Below the pieces are notes generated by a model, which was not told the origin of the DNA, ran no database searches, and saw only the letters and a program-made list of their open reading frames with translations. From assembly GCF_005938675.2 (NCBI RefSeq), contig NZ_VCCH02000033.1, positions 16,354-80,353 of the forward strand: a stretch of 64,000 nt of DNA, read 5' to 3'. The position numbers were made by a program, and so were the translations under genes. This DNA comes from Mycobacterium sp. KBS0706. GTDB taxonomy: Bacteria; Pseudomonadota; Alphaproteobacteria; DSM-16000; Inquilinaceae. Below, in pieces: positions 18,238 to 34,476 of the stretch. The number at the start of each line of letters is the position of its first letter. Positions within the stretch are counted from its first letter, which is position 1.

Positions 18238-18305
18238 ACCGTTCGCTCCGCGGTCAGGGCGGCGAGCGTGCCTCGTCGTGTTCCTGAAGGCAGGGCGGTC
18301 CCCGG

Positions 18306-18381
18306 AGGAGTGTAGCTCAATTGGTAGAGCGTCGGTCTCCAAAACCGAAGGCTGGGGGTTCGAGACCCTCCACTCCTGCCA
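18306..18381 (+). tRNA. tRNA-Trp (anticodon CCA)
   Basis: A 76-base tRNA: acceptor AGGAGTG/CACTCCT, D-stem GCTC/GAGC, anticodon loop CTCCAAA (CCA at 18339-18341), T-loop TTCGAGA, discriminator G, encoded CCA. It lies directly before secE, the normal trpT-secE-nusG order of many alphaproteobacteria, and is probably cut out of the secE transcript. Confidence 0.95.
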
Positions 18382-18428
18382 CGCCCGCCCGATCGGCGTT
18401 TCGACGTCCGACGATTTGATTGGTAGAC

Positions 18429-18626
18429 ATGGCCAAGACCAGCCCCGTCCAGTTCTTCAGGCAGGTCCGGCAGGAGACCGCGAAGGTCACCTGGCCGACA
18501 CGGAAGGAGACCGCGATCACCACCGGCATGGTGTTCGTGTTCGTCACCCTCATGTCGATCTTCTTCCTGCTGGTCGACTGGGTCGCCGGCTGGGCGGTGA
18601 CGTCCGTCATCGGCATGGGGGGCTGA
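18429..18626 (+). CDS. secE: Preprotein translocase subunit SecE
   Basis: A 65-residue single-span SecE, the short form that clamps SecY in the inner membrane. An amphipathic helix with the conserved VRQETAKVTWPTRKE segment (about 12-27) precedes one hydrophobic span (about 31-55). ATG 18429 gives the usual MAKTSPVQFF start; an in-frame TTG nine bases upstream is unlikely. nusG follows after three bases. Confidence 0.95.
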   Translation: MAKTSPVQFFRQVRQETAKVTWPTRKETAITTGMVFVFVTLMSIFFLLVDWVAGWAVTSVIGMGG

Positions 18627-18629
18627 CCC

Positions 18630-19163
18630 ATGGCGATGCGTTGGTACGTGCTGCACGTCTATTCGAATTTCGAGAAGAAGGTCGCGGAGTCGATCCGCGA
18701 GCAGGCCGACCAGAAGGGCCTGACCGATCATTTCGAGCAGATCGTCGTGCCGACCGAGGAGGTCGTCGAGATCCGCCGCGGGCAGAAGGTCAACACCGAG
18801 CGCAAGTTCTTCCCGGGCTATGTGCTGCTGAAGATGGAGCTGTCCGACCGGGCCTGGCATCTGGTCAAGAACACGCCGAAGGTCACCGGCTTCCTCGGGT
18901 CCGGCAACAAGCCGATCCCGATCAGCGAGACCGAGGCGATGCGGATCATGCAGCAGGTCCAGGAAGGCGTTGAGCGGCCGAAGCCGTCCATCACCTTCGA
19001 GATCGGCGAGACGGTGCGCGTGGCCGACGGTCCCTTCACCAGCTTCAACGGCGTGGTGGAAGAGGTGGACGAGGAGCGCTCGCGGCTCAAGGTCGCGGTT
19101 TCGATCTTCGGTCGTGCCACTCCGGTGGAGCTAGAGTACACGCAGGTCGAGAAAGTTTCGTGA
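18630..19163 (+). CDS. nusG: Transcription termination/antitermination protein NusG
   Basis: A 177-residue elongation factor. The NGN domain (MRWYVLHVYSNFEKKV, residues 3-110) binds the RNA polymerase clamp, and the KOW domain at the C-terminus (VRVADGPFTSFNGVVEEV) contacts Rho or ribosomal S10. Length and order are standard. It is cotranscribed with secE, three bases away, and is followed by a 148-base gap with a hairpin before rplK. Confidence 0.97.
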   Translation: MAMRWYVLHVYSNFEKKVAESIREQADQKGLTDHFEQIVVPTEEVVEIRRGQKVNTERKFFPGYVLLKMELSDRAWHLVKNTPKVTGFLGSGNKPIPISETEAMRIMQQVQEGVERPKPSITFEIGETVRVADGPFTSFNGVVEEVDEERSRLKVAVSIFGRATPVELEYTQVEKVS

Positions 19164-19267
19164 CGGTCCGCTGATCGTCGCCGGATACCTCGCGCTCCAG
19201 GGCGCGGGGAAGCGGCGCGGGAGACCCTCCCGGGAAGTCCTCCGGGGGTCGTGACCGCGCTTCCCAA

Positions 19268-19290
19268 TCCCTCCGGTTCCACCGGAGGGA
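19268..19290 (+). promoter_or_regulatory. Stem-loop before rplK
   Basis: TCCCTCCGGT and ACCGGAGGGA form a perfect 10-base stem with a TCC loop, 21 bases before the rplK start, without a T-run. In enteric bacteria, L1 represses its operon by binding the rplK leader; this hairpin is the obvious candidate here, though no L1-site consensus was tested. Confidence 0.45.
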
Positions 19291-19311
19291 TCAGTTGTTG
19301 AGGGATATGAG

Positions 19312-19743
19312 ATGGCAAAGAAGGTCGTAGGACAGATCAAGCTGCAGGTGCCCGCGGGCGCCGCCAACCCGTCGCCGCCGATCGGTCCGGCGCTGGGTCA
19401 GCGCGGTCTGAACATCATGGAGTTCTGCAAGGCGTTCAACGCCCAGACGCAGAACCTGGAGAAGGGGATGCCGATCCCGGTCGTGATCACGGCCTATGGC
19501 GATCGGACCTTCACCTTCATCACCAAGACGCCGCCGAACACCTACTTCATCAAGAAGGCCGCAGGCCTCGCCAAGGGCAGCCAGACGCCCGGCAAGGGCG
19601 CCAATGTCGGCAAGATCACGATGAAGCAGATCCGCGAGATCGCCGAGATCAAGATGAAGGATCTCAATGCGAACGACGTCGACGCCGCTGCCCAGATGAT
19701 CAAGGGCTCGGCCCGGTCCATGGGCATCGAGGTGGTGGAGTAA
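19312..19743 (+). CDS. rplK: 50S ribosomal protein L11
   Basis: A 143-residue protein with the N-terminal PSPPIGPALGQRGLNIMEFC segment that binds factors and thiostrepton-type antibiotics, and a C-terminal domain binding the GTPase-associated centre of 23S rRNA. It is needed for the stringent response by signalling to RelA/SpoT enzymes. Length is normal. rplA follows after five bases. Confidence 0.98.
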   Translation: MAKKVVGQIKLQVPAGAANPSPPIGPALGQRGLNIMEFCKAFNAQTQNLEKGMPIPVVITAYGDRTFTFITKTPPNTYFIKKAAGLAKGSQTPGKGANVGKITMKQIREIAEIKMKDLNANDVDAAAQMIKGSARSMGIEVVE

Positions 19744-19748
19744 TCGGC

Positions 19749-20456
19749 ATGGCCAAGATTTCCAAGCGCACGCGCGCCGCGACCAAGGGGCTGAACCCCG
19801 AGGCGACCTATGAGCTGGCCCAGGCCGTCAAGATGCTGAAGGCGTCGGCCACGGCGAAGTTCGACGAGACCGTCGAGATCGCGATGAATCTCGGTGTCGA
19901 CCCGCGCCACGCCGACCAGATGGTCCGCGGCGTCGTCCAGCTGCCGAACGGCACCGGCAAGACCGTCCGCGTCCTGGTGTTCGCCCGGGCCGAGAAGGCC
20001 GATCAGGCCCTGGCCGCCGGGGCCGACATTGTCGGCGCCGACGATCTCGCCAAGGAGATCCTCGAGGGTCGGATGGACTTCGACCGCTGCATCGCCACCC
20101 CGGACATGATGGGCGTGGTCGGTCGCCTCGGTAAGGTGCTCGGCCCCCGCGGCCTGATGCCGAACCCGAAGCTCGGCACCGTCACCCCCGACGTCGTCGC
20201 CGCGGTCAAGGCCGCCAAGGGCGGCGCCGTGGAGTTCCGGGCCGAGAAGGCGGGCATCGTCCATGCCGGCGTCGGCAAGGCCAGCTTCACGGACGAGGCG
20301 CTGGTCGGCAACATCCGCGCCTTCGTCGAGGCGATCCAGCGCGCCAAGCCGGCCGGGGCGAAGGGCACCTATCTGAAGAAGGTGACCGTCACCTCGACCA
20401 TGGGCCCCGGCTACAAGCTGGACCTGGCGAAGCTGCACGAAGGCGCCGGCGCCTAA
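19749..20456 (+). CDS. rplA: 50S ribosomal protein L1
   Basis: A 235-residue protein of the L1 stalk, controlling exit of deacylated tRNA; it can also repress translation of its own operon. Domain I is split by domain II, which holds VGRLGKVLGPRGLMPNPK, the family signature. The C-terminal KVTVTSTMGPGYKLD is typical. It ends the first half of the cluster; a long leader separates it from rplJ. Confidence 0.98.
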   Translation: MAKISKRTRAATKGLNPEATYELAQAVKMLKASATAKFDETVEIAMNLGVDPRHADQMVRGVVQLPNGTGKTVRVLVFARAEKADQALAAGADIVGADDLAKEILEGRMDFDRCIATPDMMGVVGRLGKVLGPRGLMPNPKLGTVTPDVVAAVKAAKGGAVEFRAEKAGIVHAGVGKASFTDEALVGNIRAFVEAIQRAKPAGAKGTYLKKVTVTSTMGPGYKLDLAKLHEGAGA

Positions 20457-20764
20457 AGGAATACGCTGCCCGGCAACGGGCGGCGGACAGGGTGGGGCCG
20501 CGGCCCTGCCCGAACCTGTCCGAGACTGCAGGGGCGTCGCAAGGCGCTTAAAACCCACCTGCATAGACGGGAGTCGAACCCAATCAACGGCGGCGGCCGG
20601 ACCTCGGTCCGGGCGTCGTGCGGGGCTTGGACTTCTGGGACAGGAGAGCGGATCGGCACCGGGCCCAACCTCAGGTCGAGGGTGGGCCCAAGGACCGGTT
20701 CAGTGTGGACTGGGGTCCCTTTCCGGCTTCGGCCGGGGCGGGATCCCGACAACGGAGGCGATCC
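20457..20764 (+). promoter_or_regulatory. Leader of rplJL-rpoBC (L10 leader region)
   Basis: A 308-base non-coding stretch between rplA and rplJ, the place where the L10-L12 complex represses its own synthesis in other bacteria. It holds strong stems: GGGCCCA (20661-20667) with TGGGCCC (20683-20689), extended inside by CCTC/GAGG, and CCGGC-TTCG-GCCGG (20723-20736) just before the Shine-Dalgarno CGGAGG. No T-run follows, so control is more likely translational than by termination. I find no convincing sigma-70 promoter in it. Confidence 0.6.
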
Positions 20765-21283
20765 GTGAACCGTACACAAAAGACCGAGAAGATCGCCGCG
20801 CTGCAGGAGTCGTTCCGGACGGCGTACACGGTCGTCGTCACCCGCCAAGGCGGGATGACGGTGGCCGAGTCGACCGATCTCCGGCGTCAAATGCTCGCGG
20901 CGGGGGCCTCGTTCCGCGTGACCAAGAACCGGCTCGCCCGCATCGCCCTTCAGGGCACCCAGTTCGAGCATCTGGCCGACCTGTTCACCGGCCCGACCGC
21001 CATCGCGTTCTCCCAGGACGCGGTCGCGGCGGCGAAGGTGGCGGTCGATTACGCCAAGAAGAACGAGAAGCTGCAGATCATCGGCGGCGGTCTCGGTTCT
21101 CAGCTGCTCGATCAGAAGGGTGTCGAGGCTCTCGCCTCGCTGCCGTCGCTCGACGAGCTGCGGGCGAAGCTGGTGGGCATGATCCAGACCCCGGCGACCC
21201 GTATCGCCGGTGTTCTGCAGGCGCCGGCCGGGCAGCTCGCCCGGGTCATCGGGGCCTATGCCAAGAAGGACGAGGCGGCGTAG
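20765..21283 (+). CDS. rplJ: 50S ribosomal protein L10
   Basis: A 172-residue protein forming the base of the L12 stalk. The N-terminal domain (TEKIAALQESFRTAYTVVVTRQGGMTV) binds 23S rRNA next to L11; the C-terminal helix (from about 135) binds L12 dimers. The start is a GTG with a good CGGAGG eight bases upstream; the frame is open farther 5' but without conserved residues. A GTG start fits the tight dosage control of this gene. Confidence 0.96.
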   Translation: MNRTQKTEKIAALQESFRTAYTVVVTRQGGMTVAESTDLRRQMLAAGASFRVTKNRLARIALQGTQFEHLADLFTGPTAIAFSQDAVAAAKVAVDYAKKNEKLQIIGGGLGSQLLDQKGVEALASLPSLDELRAKLVGMIQTPATRIAGVLQAPAGQLARVIGAYAKKDEAA

Positions 21284-21334
21284 CGCCGCACCTGTTGAAA
21301 CCGTACCCAGAAGACCCAAGTTTAGGAGACCAAA

Positions 21335-21712
21335 ATGGCTGATCTTGCAAAGCTCGTCGACGATCTGTCGAGCCTGACGGTCCTCGAGGCCGCTGAGCTC
21401 TCGAAGCTGCTCGAGGAGAAGTGGGGCGTTTCCGCCGCCGCTCCGGTCGCGGTTGCCGCGGCTCCGGGCGCGGCTGCTGCCGCTGCTCCGGTCGAGGAGC
21501 AGACTGAGTTCAACGTCATCCTCACCGAGGCCGGCGACAAGAAGATCAACGTGATCAAGGAGGTCCGTGCGATCACCGGACTCGGCCTCAAGGAGGCCAA
21601 GGACCTCGTCGAAGGCGCGCCGAAGCCTGTCAAGGAAGGCGTGTCGAAGGACGAGGCCGCCAAGATCAGGAAGCAGCTGGAAGAGGCCGGCGCCAAGGTC
21701 GACGTCAAGTAA
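21335..21712 (+). CDS. rplL: 50S ribosomal protein L7/L12
   Basis: A 125-residue stalk protein that recruits translation GTPases. N-terminal dimerisation helix hairpin (1-33), an Ala/Pro/Val-rich hinge (about 34-53) and the globular C-terminal domain with KKINVIKEVRAITGLGLKEA. The Shine-Dalgarno TAGGAGA is strong, as expected for a protein made in several copies per ribosome. Unlike its neighbours it uses many GCT codons. Confidence 0.98.
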   Translation: MADLAKLVDDLSSLTVLEAAELSKLLEEKWGVSAAAPVAVAAAPGAAAAAAPVEEQTEFNVILTEAGDKKINVIKEVRAITGLGLKEAKDLVEGAPKPVKEGVSKDEAAKIRKQLEEAGAKVDVK

Positions 21713-21756
21713 GACCCGCGTGGCACTTCAGGCTGTTTTGTCGTTGTAGTCCGGGC

Positions 21757-21782
21757 GCGGCCGATCCCTCGGGGTCGGCCGC
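21757..21782 (+). promoter_or_regulatory. Hairpin between rplL and rpoB
   Basis: GCGGCCGATCCC pairs with GGGGTCGGCCGC (one G-T pair) with almost no loop. No T-run follows. The equivalent spot in E. coli holds a partial attenuator and an RNase III site that lower rpoB relative to rplL; a similar role is inferred here. Confidence 0.55.
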
Positions 21783-21838
21783 GAACGGGCGTTTGTGTTC
21801 CGTACCTGTTCGGCATTTGTTGGAAACGAGGGGCTCAC

Positions 21839-26029
<4,191 letters not shown>

Positions 26030-26038
26030 TCCGTTTCC

Positions 26039-26066
26039 GGCGGCCGGTCCGACAGGATCGGCCGCC
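26039..26066 (+). promoter_or_regulatory. Hairpin between rpoB and rpoC
   Basis: GGCGGCCGGTCC pairs with GGATCGGCCGCC around a GACA loop, ten bases after the rpoB stop. There is no T-run. It may be a processing or stabilising site in the rpoBC message. Confidence 0.45.
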
Positions 26067-26110
26067 GCTGAACCCTATACGTCCGTCCCTACCCCCGGGG
26101 GAGCAGGTAC

Positions 26111-30436
<4,326 letters not shown>

Positions 30437-30455
30437 TCCAGGGCTAGCTCCAAAG

Positions 30456-30490
30456 AAAAACCCCCTCCGGTCCGCCGGAGGGGGTTTTTT
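30456..30490 (+). terminator. Strong intrinsic terminator after rpoC
   Basis: AAAAA-CCCCCTCCGG-TCCG-CCGGAGGGGG-TTTTTT: a perfect 10-base stem, tetraloop and T6, only 20 bases after the rpoC stop. The A-run makes it potentially bidirectional. Confidence 0.95.
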
Positions 30491-30544
30491 GTTGGCTCGG
30501 ATCCCGCCGGCCTTATCGTCTCTGAACGGAAGGGGAGACTGTTC

Positions 30545-31612
30545 ATGTTCGATACGCCGGCCGACGCTCAACTGAGCCTTCAGGACCACTTCTCCCGACC
30601 GCAGGTCGAGATCATCGTCGAGGCGCTGGTCCCGGCGATCGCCTTCGTGCCGATCCTGGACGGAGATGGGAGGATCGGCGGAACCAGGATCGGCGGGACC
30701 CCAGATCTTCCCCTCGGTTTGGAATGGCCGAAGCAGATCGCCCCGGCCAACGCCGACGAGATCGCCGCCCGCGGCAGCCCGGATGCAGCAAAGGAGGTCC
30801 GGGCACACTTCGCCCTCCAACTGCCCTACACCTTCGTCGCCCAGATCGACCTCGCGGAAGCGGCCATGCTCGGTCCGGCTGCGGAAAGCCTGCCGTCTGA
30901 CGGCCGGCTCCTGTTCTTCTACGACCTGATCTCCGGGCCTTACGATTCGGGCACTCAGGCGGCCAGGGTGATCTGGGATCACAGCCCGCGTGACGGTCTT
31001 CACAGGCAGGCCATGCCTTTGGCCCTGGACGCGGCGGCCGGTCGATACCGAGAGGAGGCCGCGGCGGTGAATGCCAGATACGGCCTGGAACCGACCGACC
31101 CCGGGAAGATCGCGACGCCCTATGCCGCACCTGGCCGCGCCATGAAGCTCGAGCTGACCTATAGGCTGCCCGCCCCAGCCACCCTGGACAGGGGCAGTCG
31201 CCTTGCAACACTTTACCAGCCGTTCGAGCCGAACCCGTCGCCCAGCGTCGAGAGGTTTCGAAGCCTCTATAACGACGCGCTGTCGATCTTTGTCACCCAC
31301 GCCCCGAATGCCCAGGACACCGCCTATCGGCAGCAGCTTCTGGGCAGCCCGGATCCCGAACAGGACGACCCGCGCTACGATGCCGTCAAAGTGACCGATT
31401 TCGGCGTGCAGTTCTTCAGCCGAGAGGTTTGGGCGGCAAAGCGCGACGAGATTTTCGAGAAGGCCACGCAGTGGCAGCTTCTGCTGCAGATCGATCTGCG
31501 GGATTTCATGCAGGAGCGGTTGAGCGAAGGGTCGATCTACTTTCTCATCCGCCGCGACGACCTCCTGCAGTGCCGATTCGATCGGGTGGTCGCCGTGTAT
31601 CAGCAGACCTGA
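30545..31612 (+). CDS. DUF1963 (YwqG-like) family protein
   Basis: A 355-residue protein of the DUF1963/YwqG family, cytoplasmic and of unknown function. Family marks: RIGGTPDLPLGLEWP (about 48-62), the FVAQIDLAE strand (about 98), GRLLFFYDL, and a C-terminal WQLLLQIDLRDF ... GSIYFLIRRDDLLQCRFDRV. An additional central part (about 150-260) has no motif I recognise. Possible TTGGCT (30492) and TATCGT (30514) promoter elements follow the rpoC terminator, so it likely has its own transcript. Confidence 0.8.
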   Translation: MFDTPADAQLSLQDHFSRPQVEIIVEALVPAIAFVPILDGDGRIGGTRIGGTPDLPLGLEWPKQIAPANADEIAARGSPDAAKEVRAHFALQLPYTFVAQIDLAEAAMLGPAAESLPSDGRLLFFYDLISGPYDSGTQAARVIWDHSPRDGLHRQAMPLALDAAAGRYREEAAAVNARYGLEPTDPGKIATPYAAPGRAMKLELTYRLPAPATLDRGSRLATLYQPFEPNPSPSVERFRSLYNDALSIFVTHAPNAQDTAYRQQLLGSPDPEQDDPRYDAVKVTDFGVQFFSREVWAAKRDEIFEKATQWQLLLQIDLRDFMQERLSEGSIYFLIRRDDLLQCRFDRVVAVYQQT

Positions 31613-31624
31613 TCAGCCGCCGCC

Positions 31625-32776
31625 ATGCGCGCCCTGTTCAGCTTCGCCGGCGGCAGCGGGCATTTCCTGCCGCTGGTGCCGCTCGCCGGGGCGGTGCAGG
31701 CGGCCGGCCACGACGTCGTCTTCGCCGGCCAGCCAGCGATGATCGAAGTGATCGAGGCCGCCGGCTTTGCCGCCTTCGCCACCGGCGGGGAGACGCTGCG
31801 TTCGGCCGCGGTCCGGACGCCGCTGCTCGCCTTCGATGCCGCGCGGGAGGACCGGGCAGTGCGCGACGGCTTCGCCGGCCGGGTGGCGCGCGACCGGGCG
31901 GCGGCGCTGCTCGATCTCTGCGGCCGCTGGCGGCCGGACCTGCTGGTCTGCGACGAGATGGATTTCGGCGCCATGGTCGCGGCCGAGCGCCTCGGCCTGC
32001 CGCATGCCTCGGTGCTGGTGATCGCCGCCGGCGCCCTGGTCCGCCCCGATCTGGTGGCCGGGCCGCTCGACGCGCTGCGGGCGGAGCACGGGCTTGGTCC
32101 CGACCCGGAGCTGGCGATGCTGCACCGCCACCTGGTGCTGTCGCCGGTGCCGCCATCGTTCCGCGATCCGGCATGCCCGCTACCGGCGACGGCGAGGCTG
32201 GTCCGCCCGCCGGTGGGCGAGGCCGCGGCGGAGGCACCGGCCTGGCTCGCCGCCCTGCCGCTGGACCGGCCGATCGTCTATGCCACGCTCGGCACCGTGT
32301 TCCATCTCGAATCCGGGGACCTGCTGGAGCGGGTGGTCGCGGGGCTGCGCGACCTGCCGGTCAACCTGGTCGTCACCACCGGAAGCGAGATCGATCCGGC
32401 ATCCCTCGGCCCGCAGCCGGCGCATATCCGGATCGAGCGCTACGTGCCGCAGTCATGGCTGCTGCCGCGCTGCAGCCTGATGGTCTCGCAGGCCGGCTCG
32501 GGCGGCGTGATCGGCGCGCTGGCGCATGGCGTGCCGATGGTGCTGCTGCCGATCGGTGCGGACCAGCCGGCCAATGCCGGACGCTGCGCCGCGCTCGGCG
32601 TCGCCCGGGTGCTCGACCCGGTCGGCTGCTCGCCGGAGGCGGCGCGCGAGGCGGCACGGGCGGTGCTGGCCGATCCGGCCTGTCGGTCGGCGGCGGCGCG
32701 GCTGGCTCAGGAGATCGCCGCCATGCCGGATCCGGCGGAGGCGGTGCCGTTGCTGGAGAGTCTCGCTGCCCGGTGA
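31625..32776 (+). CDS. GT1-type (UDP-glycosyltransferase/MGT-like) glycosyltransferase
   Basis: A 383-residue GT-B enzyme. The start MRALFSFAGGSGHFLPLVPLA carries the acceptor-side loop with the likely catalytic His (about 13). The C-terminal half shows the donor-site pattern of the family: PIVYATLGTVFH, RIERYVPQSWLLPRCSLMV, then SQAGSGGVIGALAHGVPMV and the GADQPANAGRCAALGVAR tail. In most relatives the motif reads HHGG; here QAGSGG replaces it. Such enzymes glycosylate macrolides, sterols or other small lipophiles; the acceptor here is unknown. It starts 12 bases after the YwqG-like gene and may be cotranscribed. Confidence 0.83.
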   Translation: MRALFSFAGGSGHFLPLVPLAGAVQAAGHDVVFAGQPAMIEVIEAAGFAAFATGGETLRSAAVRTPLLAFDAAREDRAVRDGFAGRVARDRAAALLDLCGRWRPDLLVCDEMDFGAMVAAERLGLPHASVLVIAAGALVRPDLVAGPLDALRAEHGLGPDPELAMLHRHLVLSPVPPSFRDPACPLPATARLVRPPVGEAAAEAPAWLAALPLDRPIVYATLGTVFHLESGDLLERVVAGLRDLPVNLVVTTGSEIDPASLGPQPAHIRIERYVPQSWLLPRCSLMVSQAGSGGVIGALAHGVPMVLLPIGADQPANAGRCAALGVARVLDPVGCSPEAAREAARAVLADPACRSAAARLAQEIAAMPDPAEAVPLLESLAAR

Positions 32777-32783
32777 GGTCGGC

Positions 32784-33152
32784 TCAGCCCGGCAGCACCG
32801 CGCCATCTCGGGCGTAGAGCAGGGCGATGCGGCACGAGGTGGGTTCGAACTGCACCACGACATTGCCGCCGCCGGCCATCTTGAGCCAGGCCTGGCGCTG
32901 CAGGTTCCGCCGCGTCCCGCCGCTGCGCCGGCCGGACGTGGCCGCGGGCGCCAGGTCGTAGTCGGTGATCCGGTCGGCCGTAATCCCCGCCGCGGTCAGT
33001 GCTCCGGCGATCCTGTCGCTGCAAGGATTGTTGTCGGACAGTTGCCGCAGCTTCGCCGCCACCGCCGGGTCGGGCGCGGCCTCGGGCGGCGCCGCGGCGA
33101 TGCAGCCGGTCAGGACAAAGCCGGCCACGGCAAAGGTGCGGATCGGATGCAT
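32784..33152 (-). CDS. Small lipoprotein, tandem paralogue 1
   Basis: A 122-residue predicted lipoprotein of unknown function. The start ATG gives MHPIRTFAVAGFVLTGC, a signal peptide with lipobox LTGC, so the mature N-terminus is a lipid-anchored Cys (17). The mature part shares with the next gene the core DPAVAAK-R-LSD-NPCSD, AG-LTA--I and the end RDGAVLPG: clearly paralogues. Two further cysteines (NPCSD and SCRI) could form a disulfide. The upstream frame is open but has no conserved residues. Confidence 0.75.
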   Translation of the reverse strand: MHPIRTFAVAGFVLTGCIAAAPPEAAPDPAVAAKLRQLSDNNPCSDRIAGALTAAGITADRITDYDLAPAATSGRRSGGTRRNLQRQAWLKMAGGGNVVVQFEPTSCRIALLYARDGAVLPG

Positions 33153-33187
33153 GGCCCTCTCCCATCGATCGGTGGGCGGCCCATCAG

Positions 33188-33217
33188 CCGGCGCCCTGAT
33201 GCGATATGGGGCGCCGG
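33188..33217. repeat. Hairpin shared by the two lipoprotein units, copy 1
   Basis: CCGGCGCCC and GGGCGCCGG form a 9-base stem; the loop and right flank (GCGATATGGGGCGCCGGCCGC) recur before the second lipoprotein gene at 33660-33680. It sits just upstream of lipoprotein 1 and after the stop of lipoprotein 2, so it can act as a terminator between them. Confidence 0.6.
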
Positions 33218-33246
33218 CCGCTCCGCTCAACGGCCCGGCGGCGGGA

Positions 33247-33606
33247 TCAGCCGATGGCGGGCAGCACCGCCCCGTCGCGGGTACCAATGTCGGTGATCTC
33301 GCACTGCGTCGCGTCATAGCCCAGCACCAGGCTGCCGCCGCCGGCCAACCTGAACCAGGCCTGGCGCAGCAGCGGCAGGCCGGGGTGGTCGTATGACACC
33401 GTCGGCAGCGTGAAGTCTGCGAGGCTGCCGGGCGGGATGCGGTAGGCGGTCAGCACCCCGGCGAAGGCGTCACTGCAGGGGTTGTCGTCCGACAGTGACC
33501 TCACCTTGGCTGCCACCGCCGGGTCGGGCGGGACGGAGGGGGGCAGGCCGCCCGCGCAGCCGGACAGCAGCAGAACGCAGATGGGGATGGCACGGATCGC
33601 GGTCAT
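33247..33606 (-). CDS. Small lipoprotein, tandem paralogue 2
   Basis: A 119-residue predicted lipoprotein: signal MTAIRAIPICVLLLSGC with lipobox LSGC (Cys 17), then the shared core DPAVAAKVRSLSDDNPCSD, a variable middle (YDHPGLPLLRQAWFRLAGGG corresponds to RQAWLKMAGGG in the neighbour) and the end TRDGAVLPAIG. The cysteine pair in NPCSD and QCEI is conserved with its paralogue. Function unknown; a periplasm-facing, outer- or inner-membrane-anchored protein is implied. Confidence 0.75.
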   Translation of the reverse strand: MTAIRAIPICVLLLSGCAGGLPPSVPPDPAVAAKVRSLSDDNPCSDAFAGVLTAYRIPPGSLADFTLPTVSYDHPGLPLLRQAWFRLAGGGSLVLGYDATQCEITDIGTRDGAVLPAIG

Positions 33607-33649
33607 GGCCGCCTCTCCCGAGGATCGCGCGGCCGTCAGCGGATCGGCA

Positions 33650-33675
33650 CGGCGCCCCTGCGATATGGGGCGCCG
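33650..33675. repeat. Hairpin shared by the two lipoprotein units, copy 2
   Basis: CGGCGCCCC and GGGGCGCCG form a perfect 9-base stem around TGCGATAT. It lies ten bases beyond the oxygenase stop and 44 bases upstream of lipoprotein 2. Sequence and placement match copy 1, showing that the duplicated unit was hairpin plus gene. Confidence 0.6.
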
Positions 33676-33685
33676 GCCGCCTTGC

Positions 33686-34312
33686 TCAATGCTTCTTGCC
33701 GAAGGAGAACAGCTTCTTCAGGAAGCTGGACTGGCCGTGGCGCTTGCGCTTGCGGGCGATCGCCTCCTCGTTGACGCACCAGGCGATCTGCAGCACCCGG
33801 CGCTCGCCCTTGAACGGCAGGTGGCCATGCCACGAGTGGTCGGAGCGCTGGAAGGCCAGGAAGTTGCCGAAGGTCGGCGCCACTTCCCGGGCGCCCGGGC
33901 TGTTGATGTCCTGGCTCGGCAGGATGCGCAGGCACCCCTCGTTCGAGGCCCATTCCTGGTTCAGATAGACCAGCGCGGTGACGATCTTGTCCGCCCCGTC
34001 GGTGTGCGGCCGGCCGGCCGCCGGCTCCGACCATTTCCGCACCGTCACCAGGGTCGGCTTCGACGCCAGGTCGAGGCCGAACTTGGCGCCCAGCAGGGTG
34101 GCGAATTCCTGGCTGGTGACGTCCGACACCAGCTCCTTGAACGCGCTGCCGGCCGGGTACTCGTCCGGCGGCACGAAGCCGGTGATCGGGATGTCGGGGA
34201 AGTCGCGCTCCAGCTCGGCGCGGCGAGCCTCGGGCAGCACATCCCCGGAAATCACATGCGGGAACGGCGCCCGGTCCACCGCCGCCTGTTCGAGCACATC
34301 GTAGCGAAGCAT
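33686..34312 (-). CDS. 2-oxoglutarate/Fe(II)-dependent oxygenase (prolyl 4-hydroxylase-like)
   Basis: A 208-residue double-stranded beta-helix oxygenase. Iron ligands appear as H103 and D105 (GRPHTDGADK) and a distal His at 159 or 162 (RSDHSWHGHLP), with R171/R172 (KGERRVLQIAW) as the probable 2-oxoglutarate contact. The C-terminus is very basic (RKRKRHGQSSFLKKLF). Relatives hydroxylate proteins or small molecules; the target here is unknown. It is transcribed away from a GT4 glycosyltransferase, and both may act on one cell-surface product, which is only a guess from context. Confidence 0.78.
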   Translation of the reverse strand: MLRYDVLEQAAVDRAPFPHVISGDVLPEARRAELERDFPDIPITGFVPPDEYPAGSAFKELVSDVTSQEFATLLGAKFGLDLASKPTLVTVRKWSEPAAGRPHTDGADKIVTALVYLNQEWASNEGCLRILPSQDINSPGAREVAPTFGNFLAFQRSDHSWHGHLPFKGERRVLQIAWCVNEEAIARKRKRHGQSSFLKKLFSFGKKH

Positions 34313-34476
34313 CACACCGTTCTCCTGAAACGCGGCCCGGGCCCGAGGCCGGCCGCGCGATCATGCGGCGGAGAATAGGCCCGGGGCCGGCTGCGATCAA
34401 CTCGCAGCGCGGTCGCAGCCCGGAGAGCCCTGGCATCGGGCGCTGCGGATCGCCATAAAGGCGGCCGGAGGTATCC

